Assembly (NCBI GenBank): GCA_964651045.1
Contig: CAZYVD010000010.1
Coordinates: 3,143-67,142 of the forward strand
Source: CAZYVD01 sp964651045
Lineage (GTDB): Bacteria > Zhuqueibacterota > QNDG01 > DSAB01
Direction of reading: 5' to 3'
DNA: 64,000 nucleotides
In this document: one piece after another, positions 7,570-15,889 of the stretch
How the letters are laid out: the number at the start of each line of letters is the position of its first letter
How positions within the stretch are numbered: the stretch's first letter is position 1
Program-made: the position numbers and the translations under genes
Notes under the pieces: generated by a model
Database searches by the model: none
Seen by the model: only the letters and a program-made list of their open reading frames with translations
What the model was told of the DNA's origin: nothing

Positions 7570-10485
7570 ATGAAAAATATTAAAACAAACATATCTATTC
7601 TTCTGCTTCTCACTCTTTCGATCCCTACCATACATACAAGAGGGCAGAACATCGGACTTCCATTCATGAAAATATATCCAGGTGCAAGACAAGCAGGCAT
7701 GGGAGGTATATTCACAGGAGTCGGTGATGACATTTATACGATCTATTCAAACCCGGGTGGAGTCGGACTGATAAGAAGGTGGCAGTGGTCTGTAGCCTAC
7801 AACAGATGGTTTGCTGATGTCTATCAAGCTGACTTTACCTTTCTTAAGCAGTTCCGGTTTCTCGGCAGTAAAAAGACCGCCTTAGGTTTCGGATTAAATT
7901 ATGTTGGAATGCCCTCGTGGGATGCGACTGGAGGAAAGGCTGATCCAGTCTCGGCAAATCATCTTGTGGCAACAATCTCATTTGGCCAGAGACTCGACTG
8001 GCTTTCCCGATACCTTGCGCTTGGAGTCAATTTTAAATCGATCTCAAGCAGACTTTCCACATATTCAGCAACAGCAATGGCAGCAGATGCTGGAATTCTC
8101 TTCAGACCCGATCGCTTCAGATTAGGCAGATTCGGACTCTCCATCTTCGATTATGGAATATTCACGGCAGGGGTTGCACTATTAAATTACGGAACAGGCA
8201 TGCAGTTTGATAAAAATTACTCATCCCTGCCTCTTACACTTCGCGGAGGAGTATCGTTTCGTGCTGGAAGTTACAGGGCATGGAGTCTGTTAATCGCAAC
8301 CGATGGAGTCAAAGTGGAAAATCGAGATTGGGTATTTGGGATTGGTGGAGAATTGTGGTGGAAAGATATCATAGGTGCACGCGTTGGATATATAATAAAT
8401 GGAAAAGATCTGGGTGATTTTAGTTTTGGTTTTGGTTTCCGCTGGGGAGATGTCATAAATTCCATTTTTGGTCTTCCTTCAAGGTTTGGCGACAGTTTTG
8501 AAATCAACCTTGCAGAGGCAGGATATGGAGAGGTCCTTGAACCGGCCTACAGGGCAGCGATCTCACACTACCCAATCGCACCAGAGCCCTTCCATCTCCA
8601 AGAACCTCAAATAGTAGAATCGAGGGTGAGGGGAAAGTCATCACAAATCGAACTGGACTGGGAAGATGCATACGATCCAGATCCTTTTGATGAGGTTAAA
8701 TATATCCTGCTTATCGACAGGGACAGATCAAGACTCCAGAGGATCGTAAAATCGACAGAAAAAGATGTTGAAAAATTCTTCCAGTCAAGTCTAAGAGATT
8801 CTGTCATGATTTCAGAGCTAACATCTTCAAGCTCCTATTCAACATCTGTCATGGAAGGAGGGATCTACTATTGGGCAGTCGTGGCCTATGATCTTGGAAA
8901 ACATGCCCGACTCGCAAAGAGGGGAAGGGAAAATATATCAGAATTTGTGGTTAGCACTCCAGACCTGATAGTAAAAAAGATTGAGTTCGATCCTACTCAA
9001 TGGATAACAGTAACACCAGAACAGGGCGATCTTATAATAACCGTGGGAAACTGCGGAACAAACTCGACAGGAGCATTCGATATTTTAGTAGAGGATCTTT
9101 TTAACGATCCCGAATTGAATCGATCAGTTTTAATGAAAAAAAGAATCGAAAATCTATCACCAGATCAGGATACAACAATTCAGATTAGATGGGAAACAGA
9201 ATACAATGGTATTCATTCTATTAGAGTAGCATTGGATCCAGATTCCCTAATTCTTGAAAGAGATAAAGACAATAACATAAAAGAAGAAAAATTTATATCT
9301 GTTCCAAAAGGGATTGTTGAGTCGCCCGACTCACTCGAAGTAATGTCAACAGGTTACGACTATATTGAACTTCCATTTGTTCCTGAAATCTACTTTGAAA
9401 AAAATTCGGCTGTAATCGATTCCTCATATTTCTCCGAAAACGATATAGCCCTTCCAACGCTCAGGACTCTTGCAGAGAGATTAAAAAAGAACAGAAGTGT
9501 CGTGATTGAGGTTATGGGCTCGATCGATGCTCTTAGTGGTGAAAAGGATCCTGCACTCGCCGATGATAGAGCAGAAAGTGTAAAATCAATGTTAATCGAT
9601 CTTGACGTAGCCCCTTCACAGATAAGGATAGTTAGGGATCATCCCGATAAGATCCTTGGACTCAGACCAATGCCATCAGATTCACTCGATGCAAAGTGGG
9701 TCATGGAGCAGAACAGAGTAGTATCATTTAAGGTAGAACAGAAATATGAAGCAGAGATTTTCGGCCCCTACAAAATATCTGTTGATACTACACTCAGCGG
9801 TGGCGGAATTCCATTCAATGCAGAAATCGTATCTTCCGGAGGAATACAATCATGGAGAATAAAGGGAAGGCCCGGACCATTTGAAGCAACCTCTCCCGAT
9901 ATTGTTTCTGGAAACTTTATTAGTGGCAAATTCAACTGGGATGGTATGAACCTAAGCGGCAGGCTTGTTCCTCGTAATGCCACATATAAATACAATCTCG
10001 TACTAAAAGATACAATTGGAAGAACATTCCGAACACATACAGACTCGGTCTTTATAGAAGAAAAAAGAACTCTTAGAAGATGGGAAATGTTCGGTGCTGC
10101 AAAATTTGCCAAGATCGAACCAGTATATCAATTCTACTGGGATCGTATGATGGATATTGCAAAACAGCTCATTAAGAATCCAGACATGCGTGTACGATTC
10201 GAAGGCCATGCATGTGCAATTGGGAATCAAAGCATAAATGAACAGTTATCATACAGAAGGGCTCAAAATTTTACCAGAGCATTTAAAGAAAGAGTTAAAC
10301 AGAGATATCCATCAAAATATCAGATAATATGGAAAAGAATTGATCCACCTGTAGGATATGGTGAAAGCAGACCATTAAAGATACGGCTGAAGGGTAAGGG
10401 CGACGTTCTATTCGGTGATAACAATTCGCCTGTTGGCCGATATCTCAATCGAAGAATCATGGTTCTACTCTATAAAGAGAATTAA
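7570..10485 (+). CDS. PorV/PorQ-like outer-membrane protein fused to two OmpA-like domains
   Basis: The 971-residue protein has a signal peptide and then a region typical of PorV/PorQ or UPF0164 barrels (GARQAGMGGIFTGVGDD, then YSNPGGVGLI), covering about the first 310 residues. A fibronectin/Ig-like stretch and a CARDB-like segment (about 470-580) follow. Two OmpA-like parts close the protein: one near 604-715 (EIYFEKNSAVID, ADDRAESVKSML) and one near 843-970 (VRFEGHACAIG, LSYRRAQNFTRAF, NRRIMVLL). OmpA domains bind peptidoglycan, so this protein may tie an outer-membrane barrel to the wall. The fusion is unusual; function as a type-IX-like shuttle or anchor is inferred. Confidence 0.75.
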   Translation: MKNIKTNISILLLLTLSIPTIHTRGQNIGLPFMKIYPGARQAGMGGIFTGVGDDIYTIYSNPGGVGLIRRWQWSVAYNRWFADVYQADFTFLKQFRFLGSKKTALGFGLNYVGMPSWDATGGKADPVSANHLVATISFGQRLDWLSRYLALGVNFKSISSRLSTYSATAMAADAGILFRPDRFRLGRFGLSIFDYGIFTAGVALLNYGTGMQFDKNYSSLPLTLRGGVSFRAGSYRAWSLLIATDGVKVENRDWVFGIGGELWWKDIIGARVGYIINGKDLGDFSFGFGFRWGDVINSIFGLPSRFGDSFEINLAEAGYGEVLEPAYRAAISHYPIAPEPFHLQEPQIVESRVRGKSSQIELDWEDAYDPDPFDEVKYILLIDRDRSRLQRIVKSTEKDVEKFFQSSLRDSVMISELTSSSSYSTSVMEGGIYYWAVVAYDLGKHARLAKRGRENISEFVVSTPDLIVKKIEFDPTQWITVTPEQGDLIITVGNCGTNSTGAFDILVEDLFNDPELNRSVLMKKRIENLSPDQDTTIQIRWETEYNGIHSIRVALDPDSLILERDKDNNIKEEKFISVPKGIVESPDSLEVMSTGYDYIELPFVPEIYFEKNSAVIDSSYFSENDIALPTLRTLAERLKKNRSVVIEVMGSIDALSGEKDPALADDRAESVKSMLIDLDVAPSQIRIVRDHPDKILGLRPMPSDSLDAKWVMEQNRVVSFKVEQKYEAEIFGPYKISVDTTLSGGGIPFNAEIVSSGGIQSWRIKGRPGPFEATSPDIVSGNFISGKFNWDGMNLSGRLVPRNATYKYNLVLKDTIGRTFRTHTDSVFIEEKRTLRRWEMFGAAKFAKIEPVYQFYWDRMMDIAKQLIKNPDMRVRFEGHACAIGNQSINEQLSYRRAQNFTRAFKERVKQRYPSKYQIIWKRIDPPVGYGESRPLKIRLKGKGDVLFGDNNSPVGRYLNRRIMVLLYKEN

Positions 10486-10496
10486 GTATTAGTACG

Positions 10497-10512
10497 TGGC
10501 ATGATTTATGCA
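10497..10512 (+). promoter_or_regulatory. Candidate sigma-54 (-24/-12) promoter, one mismatch
   Basis: TGGCATGATTTATGCA matches the sigma-54 consensus TGGCAYRNNNNTTGCW at every defined base but one (ATGC for TTGC). The spacing is correct. It shares the string CGTGGCATGAT with the better site before hsp20. Predicted transcription would begin near 10523, ahead of the ATG at 10566. Confidence 0.4.
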
Positions 10513-10565
10513 AAAATTTTGTAATTGTAGCAGTGGTTTCATTTAGTATATTAAAGGCCAAACTA

Positions 10566-11108
10566 ATGAAAAAGATCACCTGTATAATAATCTTGTTATG
10601 CCTTGCATCAAATCTACTAAGTTCAGATTTGATTGTCACGAAAAACAATAAGAAATATCGCGGACACTTTCTCAGAAGAACGGAAAGAGGCCTTCTACTG
10701 AAAACAGACAGCGGTACACTAATAGTGCTGCCCATAGAACAGATTTCAAAAATATACAGAAGCGACAAATCTATATGGGACTTTGAAACTAGAACCAGAT
10801 ACTATCTGAAAAAGAACCATCCATTTCTTCCATTCATTTTTTTAGGACTAGCAACGGGTGCTTATGCTGTGCAAAAATATCAGGATTATCAAAAACATAA
10901 ACAGCAGGCAGAAAGCGAAGAGCAAATGGCCAATGCAGACTATCTTGCAGACCAGTCAAAGAGAGATCTTGCGTGGTGTATCGTATCCAGTCTCTTCAGT
11001 GCTGGATCTATCTATGTTGCCTTCATTCCAATGGAGGTAAAGGTTCCAATTGGCAGAATCAATCTAAGTGCAACCAGTAATGGAATCAATATTGCCCTCC
11101 ACTTTTAA
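10566..11108 (+). CDS. Uncharacterised exported/membrane protein
   Basis: The 180-residue product is not recognised. It begins with a signal peptide (MKKITCIIILLCLASNLLSS), continues with a short beta-rich stretch (YRGHFLRRTERGLLLKT), a hydrophobic segment around residues 90-105, a charged helical linker rich in K, Q and E, and a second hydrophobic stretch. It ends in the aromatic-terminated NGINIALHF, reminiscent of an outer-membrane beta-signal. An upstream GTG at 10533 is also in frame, but ATG 10566 gives a proper signal peptide and fits the predicted sigma-54 transcript start. A transcript-linked role in envelope stress is only a guess. Confidence 0.6.
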   Translation: MKKITCIIILLCLASNLLSSDLIVTKNNKKYRGHFLRRTERGLLLKTDSGTLIVLPIEQISKIYRSDKSIWDFETRTRYYLKKNHPFLPFIFLGLATGAYAVQKYQDYQKHKQQAESEEQMANADYLADQSKRDLAWCIVSSLFSAGSIYVAFIPMEVKVPIGRINLSATSNGINIALHF

Positions 11109-11203
11109 CGTACCGAGTCTATTACCAACATTCGGAACTTTTTTTATGGGCAGGCGTAATATCGTAAATGTTACTATCCAGTAAAAAGTAAAGGAGAGAA
11201 TAA

Positions 11204-11896
11204 ATGCCATTGTTCTTCTTTGATCCAACAATAATTATACTGTTGCCAGCAATTCTTCTTGCGGTATGGGCCCAATATCAGATTAAAACAACATATTCAA
11301 AATACAGCAAGATACCGGCCTCTTCTGGAATCACTGGAGGCATGGCGGCAAGAAATCTATTGGATGAGAACGGGCTCCAGAACATCCACATCGAAGAGGT
11401 TGAAGGAAGGCTGACCGACCACTACGATCCAAGATCTCGAGTGTTGAGGCTCTCATCCTCTATCTTTAGAAGCAGGTCACTGGCAGCCCTTGCAATTGCT
11501 GCTCACGAGGTTGGACACGCCATTCAGCACAAAATGGCATATTCACCATTTCAGATAAGGCAATCAATCTTTCCTGTTGCCAGTATCGGATCATCGATGG
11601 CATTCCCCCTGTTTTTCATTGGATTTCTATTTTACCCGTCTGCAAAATGGCTCATGGACCTCGGTATCTATCTCTTTGGAGCAGCTGTTTTTTTCCAGAT
11701 CGTTACACTGCCTGTAGAATTCAATGCAAGCTCCAGAGCATTAAAACTTCTCAGATCGAGAGGTTATCTTGTAGAAGAGGAATCACATCATGCAAAAAAG
11801 ATATTGCAGGCCGCTGCTCTTACATATGTGGCAGCAAGTGCTGTTGCAGTGTTCCATCTGATAAGACTTCTTCTGCTTAGAAGTGCAAGGGACTGA
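11204..11896 (+). CDS. Neutral zinc metallopeptidase, YugP family (DUF2268/COG2738 type)
   Basis: The 230-residue membrane protein has the family layout: an N-terminal transmembrane helix (IIILLPAILLAVWAQYQI), the conserved GMAARNLLDENG and DHYDPRSRVLRLS segments, the zinc site HEVGH at residues 101-105, and two or three C-terminal membrane helices. The downstream EFNASSRAL matches the conserved third-ligand region. YugP homologues are membrane-bound peptidases of unknown substrate. A clear GGAG ribosome-binding site precedes the ATG. It sits 45 bp ahead of the HtrA protease, so both may serve envelope protein quality control. Confidence 0.88.
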   Translation: MPLFFFDPTIIILLPAILLAVWAQYQIKTTYSKYSKIPASSGITGGMAARNLLDENGLQNIHIEEVEGRLTDHYDPRSRVLRLSSSIFRSRSLAALAIAAHEVGHAIQHKMAYSPFQIRQSIFPVASIGSSMAFPLFFIGFLFYPSAKWLMDLGIYLFGAAVFFQIVTLPVEFNASSRALKLLRSRGYLVEEESHHAKKILQAAALTYVAASAVAVFHLIRLLLLRSARD

Positions 11897-11941
11897 TTCT
11901 TGGTAGATAGAAAAATTTATAAATTATTTGGAGGTGATAAC

Positions 11942-13474
11942 ATGTGGACATCAAGAAAAAAAAGACTAACTGCTGCCGGACTGATATTAATCGGAATAGT
12001 CATCGGAATTGTTTTAACAGTCAATTTCAACTGGATACCAAAGGGAATCGCTTCACGCAACACAACAACTGTTGATATCGGTTCAAAAGAAAATAGCCCC
12101 CAGGCTAGATTTGATCTTCAGAGTACGGCGAAGGCATTTACAGCAGTTGCAAAAAGAGTAGTGCCAACGGTTGTCAGGATCTCTCCCCAAAAAACAATAA
12201 CACGCAGAGTCGTTCCGTTCGATGATTTATTCAGACAATTCTTCGATTTCAAATACAAGCCTCAGAAAAGGGAAGATGTCATAAAAGGTCTCGGATCAGG
12301 AGTGATAATAAGCAGCGATGGATACATCCTGACCAACAATCATGTAGTGGCAGACATGGATGAACTCGATGTAACTCTGCCGGATAACCGCTCATTTAAG
12401 GCAAAACTAATTGGAACAGATCCTTTAACAGAGATTGCAGTAATTAAAATCGATGGTAAAAATCTGCCTACAGCAAAGCTAGGCAACTCAGACGAACTGG
12501 AAGTCGGAGAATGGGTACTCGCTGTTGGAAGTCCTCTTGGAGAGTATCTGAGTTCTACGGTAACTGCAGGAATAGTAAGTGCTCTTGGAAGAAATATTAA
12601 CATAATAAGGGATGTAGAGACAAGCCCAGAATATGGCTCATATGCAATCGAAAATTTTATTCAAACAGATGCTGCTATAAATCCTGGAAATAGTGGCGGG
12701 CCACTTGTAAATTTAAAGGGTGAGGTCGTCGGAATAAATACGGCAATTGCAACTGGTACAGGATTTTATGCAGGATACGGATTTGCAGTACCTATCAATC
12801 TGGCAAAGAAGATAGCTTCTGATCTTATAGAAAAGGGATATGTGGTCCGTGCCTTTCTTGGAATATCCATGACCAACGTTGACGAAAATAAGGCAAAAAG
12901 ATTTGGCTTAGATAAACCGACTGGAGTGCTCATCGAAAAGGTTCAGCCGGGAAGTCCAGCAGAGAAAGCAGGACTTCAGCAGTTCGATATCATACTAGAG
13001 ATAGACGGGAAAAAAGTCAATGCAAGTAATCAGGTTCAGAGTTATATAGCATTAAAAAATCCAGGCGACTTTGTTGAGATAACAATTCTTCGAAACCGTT
13101 TAAAGAAAACAATCAAGATCAAACTTGGACAGCGTGAGACTGGAAAGGAAAAACCCAAAAAACAGGAACAGGCTGCTGACTTTCCTGATATTGGGATCGT
13201 TGTAAAAAATCTTGATGACCAATATCGTCAGCAGTACGGAATCGATGAAGGCGACGAGGGTGTGATAGTTGTTGATATAGAGCGATACGGTCCTGCATGG
13301 AAGGGTGGAATTCGCAACATTGGAACTCTCATCACAAAAATTGAAAATTACAAGATTAGATCAACTTCAGACTATCGAAAAGCATTGAGGAAATTTAAAA
13401 AGGGAAGTGTCGTGATTTTTTATCTAAGATTCAGAGGTATCGATTCTCATGCATTTGTCGAGATACCAGATTAA
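11942..13474 (+). CDS. degP: HtrA/DegP-like serine protease with two PDZ domains
   Basis: With the ATG at 11942 (behind GGAGGTGATAA) the protein has 510 residues. A TTG 42 bp upstream is in frame but lacks a ribosome-binding site. The order is N-terminal membrane anchor, trypsin-like domain (His in TNNHVV near 134, Ser in NPGNSGGPL near 251), PDZ1 (AFLGISMTN, GVLIEKVQPGSPAEKAGL) and a second PDZ-like domain. The position normally occupied by the triad Asp (DPxxDIAV) reads DPLTEIAV, so Glu164 replaces Asp. Activity may be reduced or altered. It probably acts in the periplasm as protease or chaperone. A terminator follows closely. Confidence 0.92.
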   Translation: MWTSRKKRLTAAGLILIGIVIGIVLTVNFNWIPKGIASRNTTTVDIGSKENSPQARFDLQSTAKAFTAVAKRVVPTVVRISPQKTITRRVVPFDDLFRQFFDFKYKPQKREDVIKGLGSGVIISSDGYILTNNHVVADMDELDVTLPDNRSFKAKLIGTDPLTEIAVIKIDGKNLPTAKLGNSDELEVGEWVLAVGSPLGEYLSSTVTAGIVSALGRNINIIRDVETSPEYGSYAIENFIQTDAAINPGNSGGPLVNLKGEVVGINTAIATGTGFYAGYGFAVPINLAKKIASDLIEKGYVVRAFLGISMTNVDENKAKRFGLDKPTGVLIEKVQPGSPAEKAGLQQFDIILEIDGKKVNASNQVQSYIALKNPGDFVEITILRNRLKKTIKIKLGQRETGKEKPKKQEQAADFPDIGIVVKNLDDQYRQQYGIDEGDEGVIVVDIERYGPAWKGGIRNIGTLITKIENYKIRSTSDYRKALRKFKKGSVVIFYLRFRGIDSHAFVEIPD

Positions 13475-13500
13475 ATTGGTCGTTAAACACAAAACAGGCA

Positions 13501-13530
13501 AAGAGGAGGCCCTTCATGCCTCCTCTTTTT
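13501..13530 (+). terminator. Rho-independent terminator after the HtrA gene
   Basis: AAGAGGAGGC and GCCTCCTCTT form a perfect 10-bp stem around a 7-nt loop, and the right arm runs into a short T tract. It lies 27 bp past the stop codon. Confidence 0.85.
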
Positions 13531-13539
13531 ATGCCAATA

Positions 13540-13599
13540 TGACAACAAATTAACATTAATGTGTCACAATTTCATTTATAATGTTATTCTGACACAATT
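13540..13599 (+). promoter_or_regulatory. Repeated TGACA/TGTCA elements upstream of the hsp20 promoter
   Basis: TGTCACAATT at 13562-13571 and TGACACAATT at 13590-13599 are near-identical direct repeats 28 bp apart. A further TGACA at 13540-13544 pairs as an inverted repeat with TGTCA at 13562. They lie about 70-125 bp upstream of the -24/-12 element, the range where sigma-54 activators bind. The rest of the 255-bp gap between HtrA and hsp20 holds the terminator and this promoter region only. Confidence 0.35.
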
Positions 13600-13665
13600 C
13601 ACATATTCAGATTCTTCATCCCTATCTAGTTTAATATCAAGAAGATAAGTCGACTTTCTAAACCG

Positions 13666-13681
13666 TGGCATGATGGTTGCA
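13666..13681 (+). promoter_or_regulatory. Sigma-54 (-24/-12) promoter of hsp20
   Basis: TGGCATGATGGTTGCA fits the sigma-54 consensus TGGCAYRNNNNTTGCW at every defined position, with exact spacing. The predicted transcription start is near 13692, about 38 bp before the ATG of hsp20, leaving room for the strong AAAGGAGG ribosome-binding site. Confidence 0.7.
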
Positions 13682-13729
13682 CTTCCTGAAGGCAAAATCA
13701 CAAAATGATTATGAAAGGAGGTATTAACC

Positions 13730-14176
13730 ATGACACTGATTCGCTGGTCACCATGGCGGGACCTGGCCCGTATCCAGGAAGACATGGATCGTCTCTATAA
13801 TGCCTTCTTTTCCGGAACGCCAACAAAGCTGGACAGTGGTTCGATGGTCTGGAACCCTGCCGTAGACATTCATGAAAACGATAATGAGTTTATTGTAGTT
13901 GCCGAAATCCCAGGCATGAAGAAAGAGGATGTAAAGATTTCACTTCAGGACAATGTGCTGACTATATCCGGTGAAAAAAAGAGAGAAAAAGAAGAGGAGA
14001 AAAAAACCTACCACCGCATTGAACGGGAATACGGCTCGTTTGAGAGATCTTTCAGTCTGCCATCTTCTGTAAAGGTTGACAGTGTGAAGGCAACATATAA
14101 GGATGGACTGCTGACAATTACTCTACCTAAATCTGAGGAGGCAAAACCAAAAGAGATTAGCATCTCTGTCAGCTGA
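13730..14176 (+). CDS. hsp20: Small heat-shock protein, Hsp20/alpha-crystallin family
   Basis: The 148-residue protein has the usual short N-terminal arm (LIRWSPWRDLARIQEDMDRL), an alpha-crystallin domain from about residue 42 (VDIHENDNEFIVVAEIPGM, then VLTISGEKK and ERSFSLP) and a C-terminal tail. Small Hsps bind unfolding proteins and hold them for DnaK and ClpB, both encoded downstream here. The gene is transcribed alone: a sigma-54-type promoter precedes it and a strong hairpin terminator follows. The start is behind GAAAGGAGGT. Confidence 0.95.
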   Translation: MTLIRWSPWRDLARIQEDMDRLYNAFFSGTPTKLDSGSMVWNPAVDIHENDNEFIVVAEIPGMKKEDVKISLQDNVLTISGEKKREKEEEKKTYHRIEREYGSFERSFSLPSSVKVDSVKATYKDGLLTITLPKSEEAKPKEISISVS

Positions 14177-14199
14177 GTGTAAAAAATCGATATAGCAAA

Positions 14200-14240
14200 A
14201 AGAGTCTGGATGTTGTATCGCATCCAGACTCTTAAAATTT
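14200..14240 (+). terminator. Hairpin terminator between hsp20 and grpE
   Basis: AGAGTCTGGATG at 14201-14212 and CATCCAGACTCT at 14221-14232 form a perfect 12-bp stem around an 8-nt loop. A weak T-rich tail (TTAAAATTT) follows. It separates hsp20 from the grpE operon. Confidence 0.7.
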
Positions 14241-14258
14241 AATTAAATTGGGTAGAAA

Positions 14259-14810
14259 ATGGAAAATAAGAAAATAAACATTGAAATAGAGGATACAGAA
14301 AAAGAGATCGATTCAGAAGAGCAGAATAAAAACTCAAGTAGTGAAAAGTGCTCAAACGAAACCGTGCGGCAAAAAGACGATGATTATCTCGAGCAACTTC
14401 AGAGGCTTCAGGCCGATTTTATAAATTATAAAAGAAGAACAGAAAAAGAGTGGGCAGAAATTAGTTCAACGGCTAAGGGAGAACTAATCTCAAACTTACT
14501 ACCTGTTCTTGATGACTTTAAAAGAATGATCAATCACAACAACGAAAACAACTTTATAGAAATCGATGGGGTAAAATTGATATATAAGAAATTCAATAAA
14601 ATCCTTGCCGATGAAGGTCTGGAGGAAATTCCAGCCGTGGGATGTGAATTTGATCCTGAGATTCATGAAGTCGTTGTAACCGAAGAAACAGATCAGGATA
14701 AAGACAGTATTGTGCTGGAAGAGTGGCAGACCGGATATCGATTCAGGGGAAAATTGCTGCGTCCCAGCAAAGTAAAGGTCGGCAAGTACAGAGACAATCG
14801 AAATGAATAG
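14259..14810 (+). CDS. grpE: GrpE nucleotide exchange factor
   Basis: The 183-residue protein has the expected acidic, disordered N-terminus, a long coiled coil starting DDDYLEQLQRLQADFINYKRR, and the C-terminal beta domain (VGCEFDPEIHEVVV, GYRFRGKLLRPSKVKV). GrpE releases ADP from DnaK. It is followed after 5 bp by dnaJ and then fmdB and dnaK, so the four genes are one transcription unit. No HrcA gene and no CIRCE-type repeat were seen near the operon. Confidence 0.95.
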   Translation: MENKKINIEIEDTEKEIDSEEQNKNSSSEKCSNETVRQKDDDYLEQLQRLQADFINYKRRTEKEWAEISSTAKGELISNLLPVLDDFKRMINHNNENNFIEIDGVKLIYKKFNKILADEGLEEIPAVGCEFDPEIHEVVVTEETDQDKDSIVLEEWQTGYRFRGKLLRPSKVKVGKYRDNRNE

Positions 14811-14815
14811 ATAAG

Positions 14816-15862
14816 ATGGGAGTCAAAGATTATTATAAAATACTTGGAGTATCAGAAAATGCCAGTCAGGATGAAATAAAACAGGCATTCAGGCGACTGG
14901 CAAAAATGTATCACCCCGATGCCAATCCAGGGAATAAAGAAGCAGAGGAAAAATTTAAAGACATCCAGGAAGCTCACGAAATCCTCAGCAATCCACAGAA
15001 GAGAGAAAAGTATGACCAGATGCGAAAATTCGGCACCGGGGCAAACTTTGATTTCAATAATTTCAACTTCGGAGGATTCCACAGAAAAGGCTGTCAAGGC
15101 GGAGGCGGATTCTCATTCGAAGGCTTCGATATTTTCAGTGATCTGGGAGATGTTTTCTCTCAAATCTTTGATATAGGTCAGAGAACACGCAAGTCAAGAC
15201 GTGGCCCCACTAAGGGTGATGATATTAGAGTCAATCTAACGATACCCTTTGAACTGGCCATCAACGGCGGGAAAACATCCTTCAGTGTAGAAAAAGAAAA
15301 GGTCTGTCCTGTCTGCAGTGGTGGCGGTGCCAAGCCCGGATCCAGAGTGGAGACGTGCCCTGAATGTAATGGACGAGGAACAGTAGTAATCGGATATGGA
15401 GGATTCGGAGTTAGCCGTCCATGCCCCAGATGCTATGGAAGGGGACACATTATTCACAACCCATGCGATAGATGTCATGGAAGAGGAGTCGCAAAGGGAA
15501 AAAGGACCTATTCGGTAAAGATACCAAAAGGTATAGATGAAATGGAAGAAATCAGGCTGAGGGGTGAAGGAGAACCAGGTATTGGTGGGGCACCTCCCGG
15601 CGACATGATCGTAAGAATTCATGTGCAGCCGCATCACTTCTTCAAACGTGAGGGTAACGATATTACATGTGAGATATATCTTGATAAAGATCAGGCTGCA
15701 AGGGGTGCCACCGTTAAAGTAAAAACAGTACACGGCAGCAAGATTAAGCTTAAGATTCCCCCTGGTACACATGACGGATCAACATTTAGATTGAGTGGAA
15801 TGGGTATAAAACGAAATGGTCGAGAAGGAGATCAGTATATAACAGTCAGGGTTAAGGAATAA
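14816..15862 (+). CDS. dnaJ: DnaJ (Hsp40) co-chaperone
   Basis: The 348-residue protein has the J domain with HPD (MYHPDANPG) in the first 70 residues, a G/F-rich linker, the four CxxCxGxG-type zinc repeats (CPVCSGGG, CPECNGRG, CPRCYGRG, CDRCHGRG) near 160-225, and the C-terminal substrate-binding domain. It stimulates ATP hydrolysis by DnaK and delivers clients. It is slightly shorter than E. coli DnaJ (376). The gene begins 5 bp after grpE. Confidence 0.96.
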   Translation: MGVKDYYKILGVSENASQDEIKQAFRRLAKMYHPDANPGNKEAEEKFKDIQEAHEILSNPQKREKYDQMRKFGTGANFDFNNFNFGGFHRKGCQGGGGFSFEGFDIFSDLGDVFSQIFDIGQRTRKSRRGPTKGDDIRVNLTIPFELAINGGKTSFSVEKEKVCPVCSGGGAKPGSRVETCPECNGRGTVVIGYGGFGVSRPCPRCYGRGHIIHNPCDRCHGRGVAKGKRTYSVKIPKGIDEMEEIRLRGEGEPGIGGAPPGDMIVRIHVQPHHFFKREGNDITCEIYLDKDQAARGATVKVKTVHGSKIKLKIPPGTHDGSTFRLSGMGIKRNGREGDQYITVRVKE

Positions 15863-15889
15863 TAGACAATCTAAAGAGAGGGAAATATT

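Noticed and set aside
14177..14258. CIRCE/HrcA operator before grpE
   Set aside because: The only inverted repeat there is the 12-bp terminator-like stem; its sequence has no similarity to TTAGCACTC-N9-GAGTGCTAA.
15236..15772. Open frame of 178 codons opposite dnaJ
   Set aside because: It mirrors the zinc repeats of dnaJ and has no start signal or family pattern.
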